10,527 bases of DNA from Anaeromyxobacteraceae bacterium. GTDB taxonomy: Bacteria; Myxococcota; Myxococcia; Myxococcales; Anaeromyxobacteraceae. Below, piece after piece: positions 1-8,521 of this stretch. The number at the start of each line of letters is the position of its first letter. The stretch's first letter is position 1. The stretch covers positions 1 to 10,527 of the forward strand of contig DAIEMM010000332.1 of NCBI GenBank assembly GCA_027349605.1, in the 5' to 3' direction. Under the pieces are notes generated by a model. That model saw nothing but the letters and a program-made list of their open reading frames with translations. It was not told where the DNA came from and searched no databases. The position numbers and the translations under genes are program-made.

Positions 1-356
1 GCCTTCTCGGCGCGCCCGTTGCCGGTGAGGGCGAGCTTGGCCTGCTGCGGCGCGTACTCGCACACCGGGAGCCCCGCGCGGTCGGCCGCCGCCAGGACCA
101 CGCCGCGGGCCTGCCCGAGGACGAGCGCGGAGCGAGGCGAAACGCCCGCGAAGACGGTCTCGACCGCCACGGCGTCGGCGCCGGCGCGGGAGAAGAGGGC
201 CTCGAGGCCGTCGAGGATGAGCGCGAGCCGGCGCGGCAGGTCGTGGTCGCCCGGCACGAGCACTCCCGACTCGACGACCCGGAGCCGGGAACCCGTCCTC
301 GCCACCACACCGTAGCCGCACCGCTGCGTGCCCGGATCGACGCCGACGACCACCAC
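1..356 (-). CDS. ruvC: Crossover junction endodeoxyribonuclease RuvC (partial, C-terminus beyond left edge)
   Basis: RuvC is the dimeric, Mg-dependent nuclease that resolves Holliday junctions with RuvAB. The visible 118 residues start at a GTG and contain the RNase H-fold strand with VGVDPGTQRCGYGVV (catalytic Asp7) and the VAVETVF motif (catalytic Glu66). Both fall at the same residue numbers as in E. coli RuvC, which supports this start over the GTG one codon downstream. The segment reading APQQAKLALTGNGRAEKA matches the conserved Lys-rich DNA-binding region. The last two catalytic Asp residues (138 and 141 in E. coli) lie off the left edge. No good Shine-Dalgarno is visible. It lies 66 bases downstream of the MFS gene on the same strand. 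In many bacteria ruvA and ruvB follow; that cannot be checked here. The family call is secure. Confidence 0.95.
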   Translation of the reverse strand, partial: MVVVGVDPGTQRCGYGVVARTGSRLRVVESGVLVPGDHDLPRRLALILDGLEALFSRAGADAVAVETVFAGVSPRSALVLGQARGVVLAAADRAGLPVCEYAPQQAKLALTGNGRAEK

Positions 357-384
357 GGGGGCATCGTGCCACGGCTCTGAATGT

Positions 385-402
385 CCGTCCAGTGCCGGAC
401 GG
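385..402. other. Short hairpin between MFS gene and ruvC
   Basis: A 6-bp perfect inverted repeat (CCGTCC / GGACGG) with a 6-base loop lies in the 66-base gap between the MFS stop and the ruvC start. No T-run follows on either strand, so it is not a classical intrinsic terminator. It could weakly end MFS transcription, act as an operator ahead of ruvC, or be chance in GC-rich DNA. Confidence 0.25.
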
Positions 403-422
403 CCCGCGCCCCGGTCCCGGGA

Positions 423-1817
423 TCACCGGGGGCCCCTCGACCCGTCCGGCTTCCCCAGCGCCAGCAATCCCGCGGCGAGCGCCAGCAGCGCCCCCGAACC
501 GAGCGCCAGCCGCCATCCCGCCAGGAACGACGTCCGCTCCCCGGCCTCGAAGAGGGCGGCGCCGGTCGCCACCCCGAGCACCATCCCGACGTTTCGCGAG
601 GTGGCGAGCAGCCCGCCGCCCGAGCCCAGCTTGGCCCGCGGCAGCGCCCCCATCACCGCGCTGTTGTTGGGCGGCTGGAAGAGGCCCATGCCCGCTCCCT
701 CCAGCGCGAAGGCCGCGACGATGGCCGGCATCGAGGTGGCGCCGTCGGAGATGCCGAGCCAGGCCAGCCCGGCCGCCACCATCACGCCGCCCGCCACCTG
801 CGGGATCCGGGGGCCTCGGCGGTCGGAGAACCAGCCCGAGATCGGCGAGGTGACCATGAGCGCGACGGGGACGACGGTCAGGGTCGCCGCCAGTCCCGCC
901 TGCGAGAGCCCCTTCACGTCGGCGAGGAAGAACGGCGACAGCATCATCTGGTGGAAGAGGGCCGCGTAGGAGAGGAGCGCGGCCACGAGCCCCAGCGAGA
1001 TGGTGCGGTCCGCGAGCAGTCCCGGGTCCACGAGCGGAGCCGCGCTGCGCCGCTCGACCCTCCACAGGATCGCGGAGGCGACCGCGGCGACGGCGGCGAG
1101 GGCCGTCACCCACCTTCCCGAATGCGGAGCCGCCTCGACCGCGCCGATGGCGGCGGCGAGCGCCACGCCGAGCCACGCGGCCCCGGGAAGGTCGAACCGG
1201 AGGCGCTCCCCGGCGGGCTCCTCCGGGAGCGCACGCCACGCCCAGGCGGCGCCGATCAGCCCGACCGGCAGGTTCACGAGGAAGACGCCGTGCCAGGAGG
1301 CGAAGGACAGGATGGCGCCGCCGACCGGGGCACCGGCCGTGAGCCCGGCGGCCACCACGCTGGAGACCGCTCCCAGCGCCTGCCCCCGCCGCTCGCGCGG
1401 GAAGATCTGGGTCACGATGGCCGGCCCCATCGACATCATGGCCGCCGCCCCCAGCGCCTGGATTCCTCGCGCCGCGACCAGCGCCGGAAGCGACCCGGCC
1501 GAGCCGCACAGCCCGGAGCCCAGGGTGAAGAGGAGCATCCCTCCCGTGAAGACCCGGCGCCGCCCCAGCACGTCGCCGAGCCTCCCGGCCGCCAGCAGGG
1601 TCGCCGAGATGACGAGCAGGTAGACGCTCACCACCGCCTCGACCCCCCCGATGGACGCGCCGAGGTGGGTGCGGATGGACGGGAGCGCCACGTTGACCAC
1701 GCTCCCGTCGAGCGTGGCCATGAAGACCCCCACCGACACGGCGGAGAATCCCCACCAGGGGGAGGGCGCGGAGCCGGCGGCCATCGAGGCGCCGGAGCTT
1801 ACCCGCTTTGCCCCCAT
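423..1817 (-). CDS. MFS multidrug exporter, DHA2 family (EmrB/QacA-like, 14 TM)
   Basis: This 464-residue inner-membrane protein probably exports drugs or other small molecules by proton antiport. About 14 hydrophobic segments can be counted, the number expected for the DHA2 (EmrB/QacA) branch rather than the 12-helix branch. TM1 carries the LDGSVVNVALP signature with its conserved Asp. The TM2-TM3 loop has motif A (GRLGDVLGRRRVF). TM5 has a variant of antiporter motif C (AAGLTAGAPVGG). The length is normal for the family. The chosen ATG lies 24 residues before the TM1 Asp; a second ATG at codon 12 is possible. The gene is divergent from the MATE exporter across 27 bases, so their promoters overlap. 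No adjacent membrane-fusion (EmrA/HlyD) or regulator gene is seen. The substrate cannot be told from sequence. Confidence 0.92.
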   Translation of the reverse strand: MGAKRVSSGASMAAGSAPSPWWGFSAVSVGVFMATLDGSVVNVALPSIRTHLGASIGGVEAVVSVYLLVISATLLAAGRLGDVLGRRRVFTGGMLLFTLGSGLCGSAGSLPALVAARGIQALGAAAMMSMGPAIVTQIFPRERRGQALGAVSSVVAAGLTAGAPVGGAILSFASWHGVFLVNLPVGLIGAAWAWRALPEEPAGERLRFDLPGAAWLGVALAAAIGAVEAAPHSGRWVTALAAVAAVASAILWRVERRSAAPLVDPGLLADRTISLGLVAALLSYAALFHQMMLSPFFLADVKGLSQAGLAATLTVVPVALMVTSPISGWFSDRRGPRIPQVAGGVMVAAGLAWLGISDGATSMPAIVAAFALEGAGMGLFQPPNNSAVMGALPRAKLGSGGGLLATSRNVGMVLGVATGAALFEAGERTSFLAGWRLALGSGALLALAAGLLALGKPDGSRGPR

Positions 1818-1828
1818 GCCCGGTCCCG

Positions 1829-1836
1829 TTATGTTC
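1829..1836. promoter_or_regulatory. Candidate shared promoter between MFS and MATE genes
   Basis: The only AT-rich patch in the 27-base divergent gap is GTTATGTTC. On the plus strand it reads as a -10-like TATGTT (1830-1835), with a weak TTGCCC at 1808-1813, 16 bases upstream, as a possible -35; that hexamer lies inside the first MFS codons. The MATE GTG starts 9 bases after the hexamer, so the transcript would have almost no leader. The minus strand reads GAACAT across the same patch, keeping only the A2 and T6 positions of a -10. The GTTATGYT pattern recurs upstream of tatA. This is inferred by eye only. Confidence 0.35.
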
Positions 1837-1844
1837 GCGCGCCC

Positions 1845-3248
1845 GTGAAGCTCTCCGACCCCACCCGCGCCGAGGTGCGCGCCCTCGTCCGGCTCGCCGT
1901 GCCGCTGGCGCTCGCCAACGCCGGCCAGTCGCTCATGGGCGTGGTGGACGCCGCGGTCGTCGGCCGGGCAGGCGCGGCGCAGCTGGCCGGGGTCGGGCTC
2001 GGGTCGCTCCTCTTCTTCGCGGTCTCGGTCCTGGGCATGGGGACGATGATGGGGCTCGACCCGCTCGTCTCGCAGGCCCTCGGGGCCGGGGACGGGACGC
2101 GCGCGCGGCACTTCCTCTGGCAGGGCGCCTGGCTCTCGCTGCTCATCGGCGTTCTGCTCGCCATCCCGCTCGGGTTCGTGCCGCTGGCGCTCGGGCCGCT
2201 GGGGATCGCGCCGGAGGTGGCCTCGCAGGCGTCGGGGCACCTCCTCGCCCGGCTTCCCAGCCTGCCCGCCCTCCTCTTCTTCTTCGCGGCACGCTCCTAC
2301 CTCCAGGGGTCGAACGCACCGCGGGCCGTCGTCCTCTCGGCCGTGATGGCCAACGTGGTGAACCTGCTCCTCGACCTGCTGCTCGTGTTCGGCGGCGCGA
2401 GCCTGCCCGCCGTCGCGGGCGTGCTGCGCGCCATCCCGCCGCTCGGCGCGGTCGGCTCGGGCATCGCCACCGCCGTCGCCACCTGGCTCCAGGCCGTCTT
2501 CGTGGCCTGGGCGGCCGGCCGGGTCCCGGTCCCGGGACGCTGGGTGCGCCGTCCCGTGCCGCGCGAGATGCGACTGGCCGTGAAGGTGGGCGCCCCGGTC
2601 GGCCTGCACATGGCGGCCGAGGTCGGCCTCTTCGCCATGGTGGGGATCCTGGCCGGGAGGCTCGGCGCCGTCCCCATGGCGGCCCACCAGGTGGCGATCG
2701 CGCTCGCCTCCTTCTCCTTCAACGCGGCGGTGGGGATCGGGAACGCCGGCTCGGTCCGGGTGGGCTGGGCGGTCGGCTCCCGGGACACGCCCGGCGCCCG
2801 GCGTGCCGGGATGGTGGCCTTCGGGACCGGGGCGGCCCTGATGTCGGCATGGGGGCTCGCGTTCCTCCTCTTCCCGGGCCTGTTCGCGCGGCTCATGAGC
2901 TCCGACCCGGCGGTGGTCGCGGCCACGACCCCGCTCCTCCTCGTGGCCGGCCTCTTCCAGGTCTCGGATGGGATCCAGGCCGTGGGCGCGGGCGTGCTCC
3001 GCGGCGCAGGCGACACCCGCTTCACGCTCTGGGCCAACCTGGTGGGCCACTGGGCGCTGGGGATGCCGGCCGCGCTGGGGCTCGGGATCGCGCTGGGATG
3101 GGGAGTGACCGGCCTCTGATGGGGCCTGCTCATCGGCCTCTCCGCCGTGGCGGTGGCCCTGTTCCTTCGCTTCCGGCGGGTGGCCTCGAGGGAGATCGTT
3201 CCCATCCAGGGACGGCGCCCGGCCGCCGCGGCCACCGAGCCGGGATAG
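1845..3248 (+). pseudogene. MATE-family efflux transporter interrupted by an in-frame TGA
   Basis: MATE proteins are cation-coupled multidrug exporters with two bundles of six helices. The frame opens at GTG 1845 and gives 424 residues with family hallmarks: DAAVVGRAGAAQLAGVGLG in the first helix pair, GMGTMMGLDPLVSQALGAGD, and RSYLQGSNAPRAVV. It then meets TGA at 3117-3119. The same frame continues after the stop with WGLLIGLSAVAVALFLRF and a basic tail to TAG 3246-3248, 42 codons in all. That is exactly the final helix and tail that MATE proteins need, and family members commonly have Trp-Trp-Gly here, so the TGA most simply replaces a TGG. Full length would be about 467 residues, normal for MATE. 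The archease gene begins 2 bases after the TAG, so 3248 is the original end. Alternatives are a sequencing error, stop readthrough, or a working 11-helix protein ending at 3119. Confidence 0.82.
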
Positions 3249-3250
3249 CC

Positions 3251-4432
3251 GTGCGCCTCTCCCTTCCCCAGCCCTGGGAGGAGCTCTCCCACACCGCGGA
3301 CGTGGGCATCGCCGCGCGGGGCGCCACGCCCGAGGAGGCCCTGGCGCGGCTGGTGCTCGCGCTCGGCGCGCTCTCCGCGGGCGGCGGGGCGGTCCGGGAG
3401 ACCGCCGACGAGGAATTCACGGTCCGCGAAGGCGGCGACCTGGCCGGCACGGCGGTGGCGGTGATGCGCGAGGTGCTCTTCGGTCTCGTCACCCGGGGCA
3501 GGATCCCCTGCGCGTGCGAGGTGCTCTCGCTGCGCCCCGGGGAGGCGCGGGTGCGGGTGGGGAGCGGCGCCCGCGATCCCGTGCTCCACGCCGAGGGGGC
3601 CGACGTGAAGGCCGTCACCTGGCACCAGGCCCGCCTCGAGCCGGACGGCCGGGGCTACGACATCAACTGCGGCGTGCGGCTCGTCTCCACCCACCTCCCC
3701 GCCGCGGACGTCCGGCCGCGGCTTCACGAGGCGCTCGCCCAGCTCTTCCGCGACGTTCCCACCGGCGTGGGCTCGAGCCATGCCATCCCCCGCCTCGCCC
3801 CGCGCGACCTCGACGCCGTGCTGGCCCAGGGGGCCCGCTGGGCCTTCGCCCGGGGCTTCGCCGCCTCGTCGAGCGACCTGGAGCACTGCGAGGAGGGGGG
3901 CGCGCTCGCCGGCGCCGACCCGCGCACGGTGAGCGAGCGGGCACGCGAGCGCGGCGCCGATCAGCTCGGGACGCTCGGGAGCGGCAACCACTTCCTCGAG
4001 CTCGACGTGGTGGCCGAGGTGTTCGACGAGCCGGCCGCGCTGGCCTTCGGGCTCGTCCCCGGCGACCTGGCGATCCAGATCCACTCCGGTTCGCGCGGGC
4101 TCGGCTACCAGGTCTGCGACGAGGCGGTGGCGGCGCTCGCTCCGGCCATGTCGCGCCACGGGCCGGACTACGCGTCGATCCCCGACCCGCAGCTCGCCTG
4201 CGCGCCGGTGCGGAGCGCCGCGGGCCGGGAATACCTCTCCGCCATGAGCGCGGCCGCCAACTTCGCCTGGGCCAATCGCCAGGTCATGACCGGGCTCGCC
4301 GTCCGGGCGCTGCAGCGGGCCCTCTCGCTCTCGGAGGGGGACCTGGGCGCCCGGGTGGTCTCGGTGGTCGAGCGGGCCGGCCTGTCCCGCGTCGTCGCCC
4401 GGCTCGAGCCGATGGGCGTGATCAAGGGATGA
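3251..4432 (+). CDS. Archease fused to an internally shortened RtcB RNA ligase
   Basis: This 393-residue protein has two parts. Residues 1-134 are archease, the cofactor that speeds RtcB guanylylation: LSHTADVG (Asp17) near the start and VKAVTWH (120-125) near the end. At residue 135 the sequence passes directly into RtcB at GYDINCGVRL, with metal ligands Asp137 and Cys140, then GSGNHF (His247) and HSGSRGLG (His278). The spacing matches P. horikoshii RtcB (D95, C98, H203, H234). The RtcB N-terminal ~90 residues are missing. After SLSEGDLGARVV (residue 370) the sequence jumps to the RtcB C-terminus (VVERAGLSRVVARL...GVIKG), losing the third metal His and the CHGAGR region whose His carries GMP. 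The RtcB part is 259 residues against about 480 in the archaeal enzyme. Classical 3'-phosphate RNA ligase activity is therefore unlikely. GTG start; the gene follows the MATE TAG by 2 bases and overlaps the next gene. Confidence 0.88.
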   Translation: MRLSLPQPWEELSHTADVGIAARGATPEEALARLVLALGALSAGGGAVRETADEEFTVREGGDLAGTAVAVMREVLFGLVTRGRIPCACEVLSLRPGEARVRVGSGARDPVLHAEGADVKAVTWHQARLEPDGRGYDINCGVRLVSTHLPAADVRPRLHEALAQLFRDVPTGVGSSHAIPRLAPRDLDAVLAQGARWAFARGFAASSSDLEHCEEGGALAGADPRTVSERARERGADQLGTLGSGNHFLELDVVAEVFDEPAALAFGLVPGDLAIQIHSGSRGLGYQVCDEAVAALAPAMSRHGPDYASIPDPQLACAPVRSAAGREYLSAMSAAANFAWANRQVMTGLAVRALQRALSLSEGDLGARVVSVVERAGLSRVVARLEPMGVIKG

Positions 4433-5241
4433 AGGTGGACGACTTCCGGCTCCCGAGGTCCCGCTGGCCGCGCCTCCAGCTCTTCGAGTTCACCGACCTC
4501 CCCGGCCTGCCGCGGCCCATCCGGCGCTGGCTCGGCGACTACCTCCGCGGCATCGTCACCCTCACCCGGCTCTTCGAGCCGGCCGCGCCCCGCATCGCCG
4601 CCCTCCTGCGTTCCACCGGGACCGACCAGGTGGTCGACCTCTGCTCGGGCGCGGGCGGGCCCTGGCCCGCGCTCGCGCCGGGCGTCGAGGCGGCGCTGGG
4701 ACGCGCGGTCCATGTCCGGCTGACCGACCTGCATCCCGACGGCGACGCCTGGGCCTGGCTCGAGGCCAGCGCCGCACGCGGCGTGACCGGCCATCCCGGT
4801 GCCGTGCCCGCCGACCACGTTCCCGCCGAGCTCCCCGGGGTGAGGACCCTCTTCGACGGCTTCCACCACCTGCCGCCGGCCTCGGCGCGCGCCGTCCTCG
4901 CCGACGCCTCCCGCCGGGGTATGCCGCTCCTCGCCGCCGAGGCGGTCGAGCGGAGCGCGCTCGGCCTGATCGGCGTCCTGTTCTCCCCGGTCCTGGTCTG
5001 GCTCGTCACGCCGTTCCTCCGGCCGGTGACGCTCTCGCGCCTGTTCTTCACCTACGCCGTTCCGCTGGTCCCGCTGCTCGTGCTCTTCGACGGCGTGGTC
5101 TCGGTCCTGCGCTGCTACCGTCCGGAGGAGCTCCTCGCCCTCTCCGCGGGACTCCCCGGCGATCTCGAGTGGCGGGTGGAGCGCGCCCGGCCCTGGGGCC
5201 CGGCGGCGACGTTCCTCGTGGGAACCCCTCGCCAACGCTGA
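4429..5241 (+). CDS. Class I SAM-dependent methyltransferase-like protein with hydrophobic C-terminal segments
   Basis: This 270-residue protein has a Rossmann-type SAM site: motif I VVDLCSGAGGPW at residues 68-79 and an acidic strand end at LTDLHPD (98-104) that would contact the cofactor ribose. The N-terminus (WPRLQLFEFTDLPGLP) is typical of an uncharacterised methyltransferase-like family in myxobacteria and relatives; I recall this from family knowledge and could not search. Two hydrophobic stretches follow the catalytic core, roughly residues 177-198 and 205-227, the second ending in LFDGVVSVLRCYRPEEL. They may anchor the protein to the membrane or form a lid over a lipophilic substrate. 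The ATG overlaps the archease-RtcB stop as ATGA, with AAGGG just upstream, so translation is coupled. The substrate is unknown. Confidence 0.8.
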   Translation: MKVDDFRLPRSRWPRLQLFEFTDLPGLPRPIRRWLGDYLRGIVTLTRLFEPAAPRIAALLRSTGTDQVVDLCSGAGGPWPALAPGVEAALGRAVHVRLTDLHPDGDAWAWLEASAARGVTGHPGAVPADHVPAELPGVRTLFDGFHHLPPASARAVLADASRRGMPLLAAEAVERSALGLIGVLFSPVLVWLVTPFLRPVTLSRLFFTYAVPLVPLLVLFDGVVSVLRCYRPEELLALSAGLPGDLEWRVERARPWGPAATFLVGTPRQR

Positions 5242-5249
5242 ACGGGCCG

Positions 5250-5257
5250 GTTATGCG
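5250..5257 (+). promoter_or_regulatory. Candidate -10 element upstream of the DUF255 gene
   Basis: GTTATGCG in the 51-base gap is the only AT-rich patch and contains TATGCG (5252-5257), similar to the elements at 1829 and 8257. No convincing -35 is seen. A transcript starting about 7 bases downstream would include the ribosome binding site at 5281. The gene could equally be read from the upstream operon. Confidence 0.25.
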
Positions 5258-5280
5258 AGCCCGGTGCGCCGCCAGCGGCC

Positions 5281-5286
5281 GGGAGG
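5281..5286 (+). promoter_or_regulatory. Ribosome binding site of the DUF255 gene
   Basis: GGGAGG lies 6 bases before GTG 5293. It is a strong anti-16S match and fixes this GTG as the start. It also contrasts with the tatA, GDPD and MATE starts, which lack such a site at normal spacing. Confidence 0.75.
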
Positions 5287-5292
5287 ATCGAC

Positions 5293-7476
<2,184 letters not shown>

Positions 7477-7480
7477 CGCC

Positions 7481-8251
7481 TCAGACGCCCGTGGCCCGCT
7501 TCACCGCCTCACGGGCCACGCCGGGCCGGTTGCTGACCAGGGCGGCCACGCCCATGCGGGCCAGCCGTTCCACCTCGTCGGGGTCGTCGACGGTCCACAC
7601 CAGGACGTTCAGCCCGGCCCTGGCCCAGGCCCCGACCCGCTGCGGGGTGGCGAGTTCCCGGGCCAGGTGGATGGCCGAGGGCCGGAGGGCCCGGACCGCC
7701 GCCGTCGCGCGGGCCCAGGCGATCGCCCCCGGCGCCACCAGGAATCCGGTGGCGACGTCGGGAGCCAGGGAGCGGAAGGCGCCCAGCAGCGAGGCGCTGA
7801 ACGAGGAGACCACCACCCGCGGCTCGGCCCGGTGCTGGCGAAGCGTGCGGACCACCTCCACGGCGAGCCCGAGGTCGGGGACCGTGCCGGATTTCATCTC
7901 GACGTTCACCACGGCGCCCGGGAACTCGAGCAGCACCTCGGAGAGCGTGGGGATCCGCTCCCCGGCGAAGCCCTTGCCCCGCCACCGCCCGACGTCGAGC
8001 TTCCGGAGCCGCGGAAGCGGCGAATCCTTCACCGGCATCGCCTGGCCCCCGGTGCGGGCGGCGTCGGCATCGTGGATCACCACCGCCTCCCCGCTCCCGC
8101 AGCGCCACACGTCGAGCTCGAACCCGTCGGCGCCGAGGTCCAGGGCCCGGCGGAAGGCCGCGAGCGTGTTCTCCGGCGCCTCGGCGCTGGCGCCGCGGTG
8201 GCCGAGGACGAGGGGGCGGCCGGGGATCGAAGGGTAGCTCGGAGGGCGCAA
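7481..8251 (-). CDS. Glycerophosphodiester phosphodiesterase (GDPD family)
   Basis: This 256-residue TIM-barrel enzyme hydrolyses glycerophosphodiesters from phospholipid turnover to glycerol 3-phosphate and an alcohol. Catalytic landmarks are visible: LGHRGAS near residue 17, PENTLAAF, DGFELDVW supplying the Glu and Asp metal ligands, VVIHDADAA with the second catalytic His, and NVEMKSG with a further Glu ligand. The C-terminal VWTVDDPDEVERLARMGV and SNRPG correspond to the usual end of the barrel, where TDRP is more common. There is no signal peptide, so it is probably cytoplasmic. The start is TTG 8251: an in-frame TAA lies only two codons upstream and no other ATG, GTG or TTG precedes the catalytic HRG. 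It is divergent from tatA with 20 bases between starts, and convergent with the DUF255 gene. Confidence 0.93.
   Translation of the reverse strand: MRPPSYPSIPGRPLVLGHRGASAEAPENTLAAFRRALDLGADGFELDVWRCGSGEAVVIHDADAARTGGQAMPVKDSPLPRLRKLDVGRWRGKGFAGERIPTLSEVLLEFPGAVVNVEMKSGTVPDLGLAVEVVRTLRQHRAEPRVVVSSFSASLLGAFRSLAPDVATGFLVAPGAIAWARATAAVRALRPSAIHLARELATPQRVGAWARAGLNVLVWTVDDPDEVERLARMGVAALVSNRPGVAREAVKRATGV
7490..7520. terminator. Inverted repeat at the convergent gene ends (possible terminator)
   Basis: A perfect 9-bp inverted repeat (CGTGGCCCG / CGGGCCACG, 13-base loop) lies in the last codons of GDPD, 14 bases past the DUF255 stop. It could form a GC-rich hairpin on either strand and stop both convergent transcripts. 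There is no T-run, and the arms are coding sequence, so chance is a real alternative. Confidence 0.3.
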
Positions 8252-8256
8252 GCCGC

Positions 8257-8267
8257 GTTATGCTAAC
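8257..8267. promoter_or_regulatory. Near-palindromic candidate bidirectional promoter between GDPD and tatA
   Basis: GTTATGCTAAC is an inverted repeat (GTTA/TAAC around TGC) in the 20 bases between the divergent starts. On the plus strand it contains TATGCT, 7 bases before ATG 8272 of tatA. On the minus strand it contains TAGCAT, 8 bases before TTG 8251 of GDPD. Both hexamers keep the TAnnnT pattern of a -10 box at a distance that would start transcription at or next to the start codon. Neither start has a well-placed Shine-Dalgarno. No clear -35 is visible. Confidence 0.45.
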
Positions 8268-8271
8268 TCCC

Positions 8272-8520
8272 ATGCGACTCGGTTTCGGCGAGATTCTCAT
8301 CGTCCTCGTCGTGGTGCTGCTGATCTTCGGGGCCAACAAGATCCCCCAGCTCGGCGACGCCCTCGGCAAGGGCATCCGGAACTTCCGGAAGGCCACCGGC
8401 AGTCCCGACGACTCGATCGACGTGACCCCGCCCAAGGCCGACCCGGAGCAGATCGCCGGAGCCCCGCAGGCCTCCACGCCCCAGCAGCAGCCTGCGCGGT
8501 CGGAGTCGAGGAAGGCCTGA
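8272..8520 (+). CDS. tatA: Sec-independent protein translocase subunit TatA
   Basis: TatA oligomers form the pore-like component that moves folded twin-arginine proteins across the inner membrane with TatC. This 82-residue form has the full signature: a short N-terminal helix (FGEILIVLVVVLLIF), the FG hinge, then the amphipathic helix IPQLGDALGKGIRNFRKAT, and a disordered polar tail. The length is typical for TatA and shorter than most TatB. A Glu sits near the start of the helix, where E. coli TatA has Gln, so a dual TatA/B role is possible; tatB and tatC are not in the window. An in-frame ATG at 8260 would add MLTP, but it overlaps the candidate promoter; GGAGGG lies 13 bases before it, a long spacing. 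I prefer 8272. The stop is one base from that of the convergent gene. Confidence 0.93.
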   Translation: MRLGFGEILIVLVVVLLIFGANKIPQLGDALGKGIRNFRKATGSPDDSIDVTPPKADPEQIAGAPQASTPQQQPARSESRKA

Positions 8521-8521
8521 C

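Noticed and set aside
1831..1848. Five-codon mini-ORF (MFARP) whose stop overlaps the MATE GTG start
   Set aside because: It could act as a coupling leader, but it has no ribosome binding site and the ATG lies inside the candidate -10 element; coincidence is more likely.
3117..3119. TGA recoded as Trp, Gly or selenocysteine in the MATE gene
   Set aside because: TGA ends the RtcB part right after its conserved GVIKG, and ends tatA and the methyltransferase, so it is a normal stop here. No Sec context is expected in MATE proteins.
5253..5292. ATG at 5253 as an earlier start of the DUF255 gene
   Set aside because: It is out of frame with the DUF255 protein, and the strong GGGAGG site points to GTG 5293.
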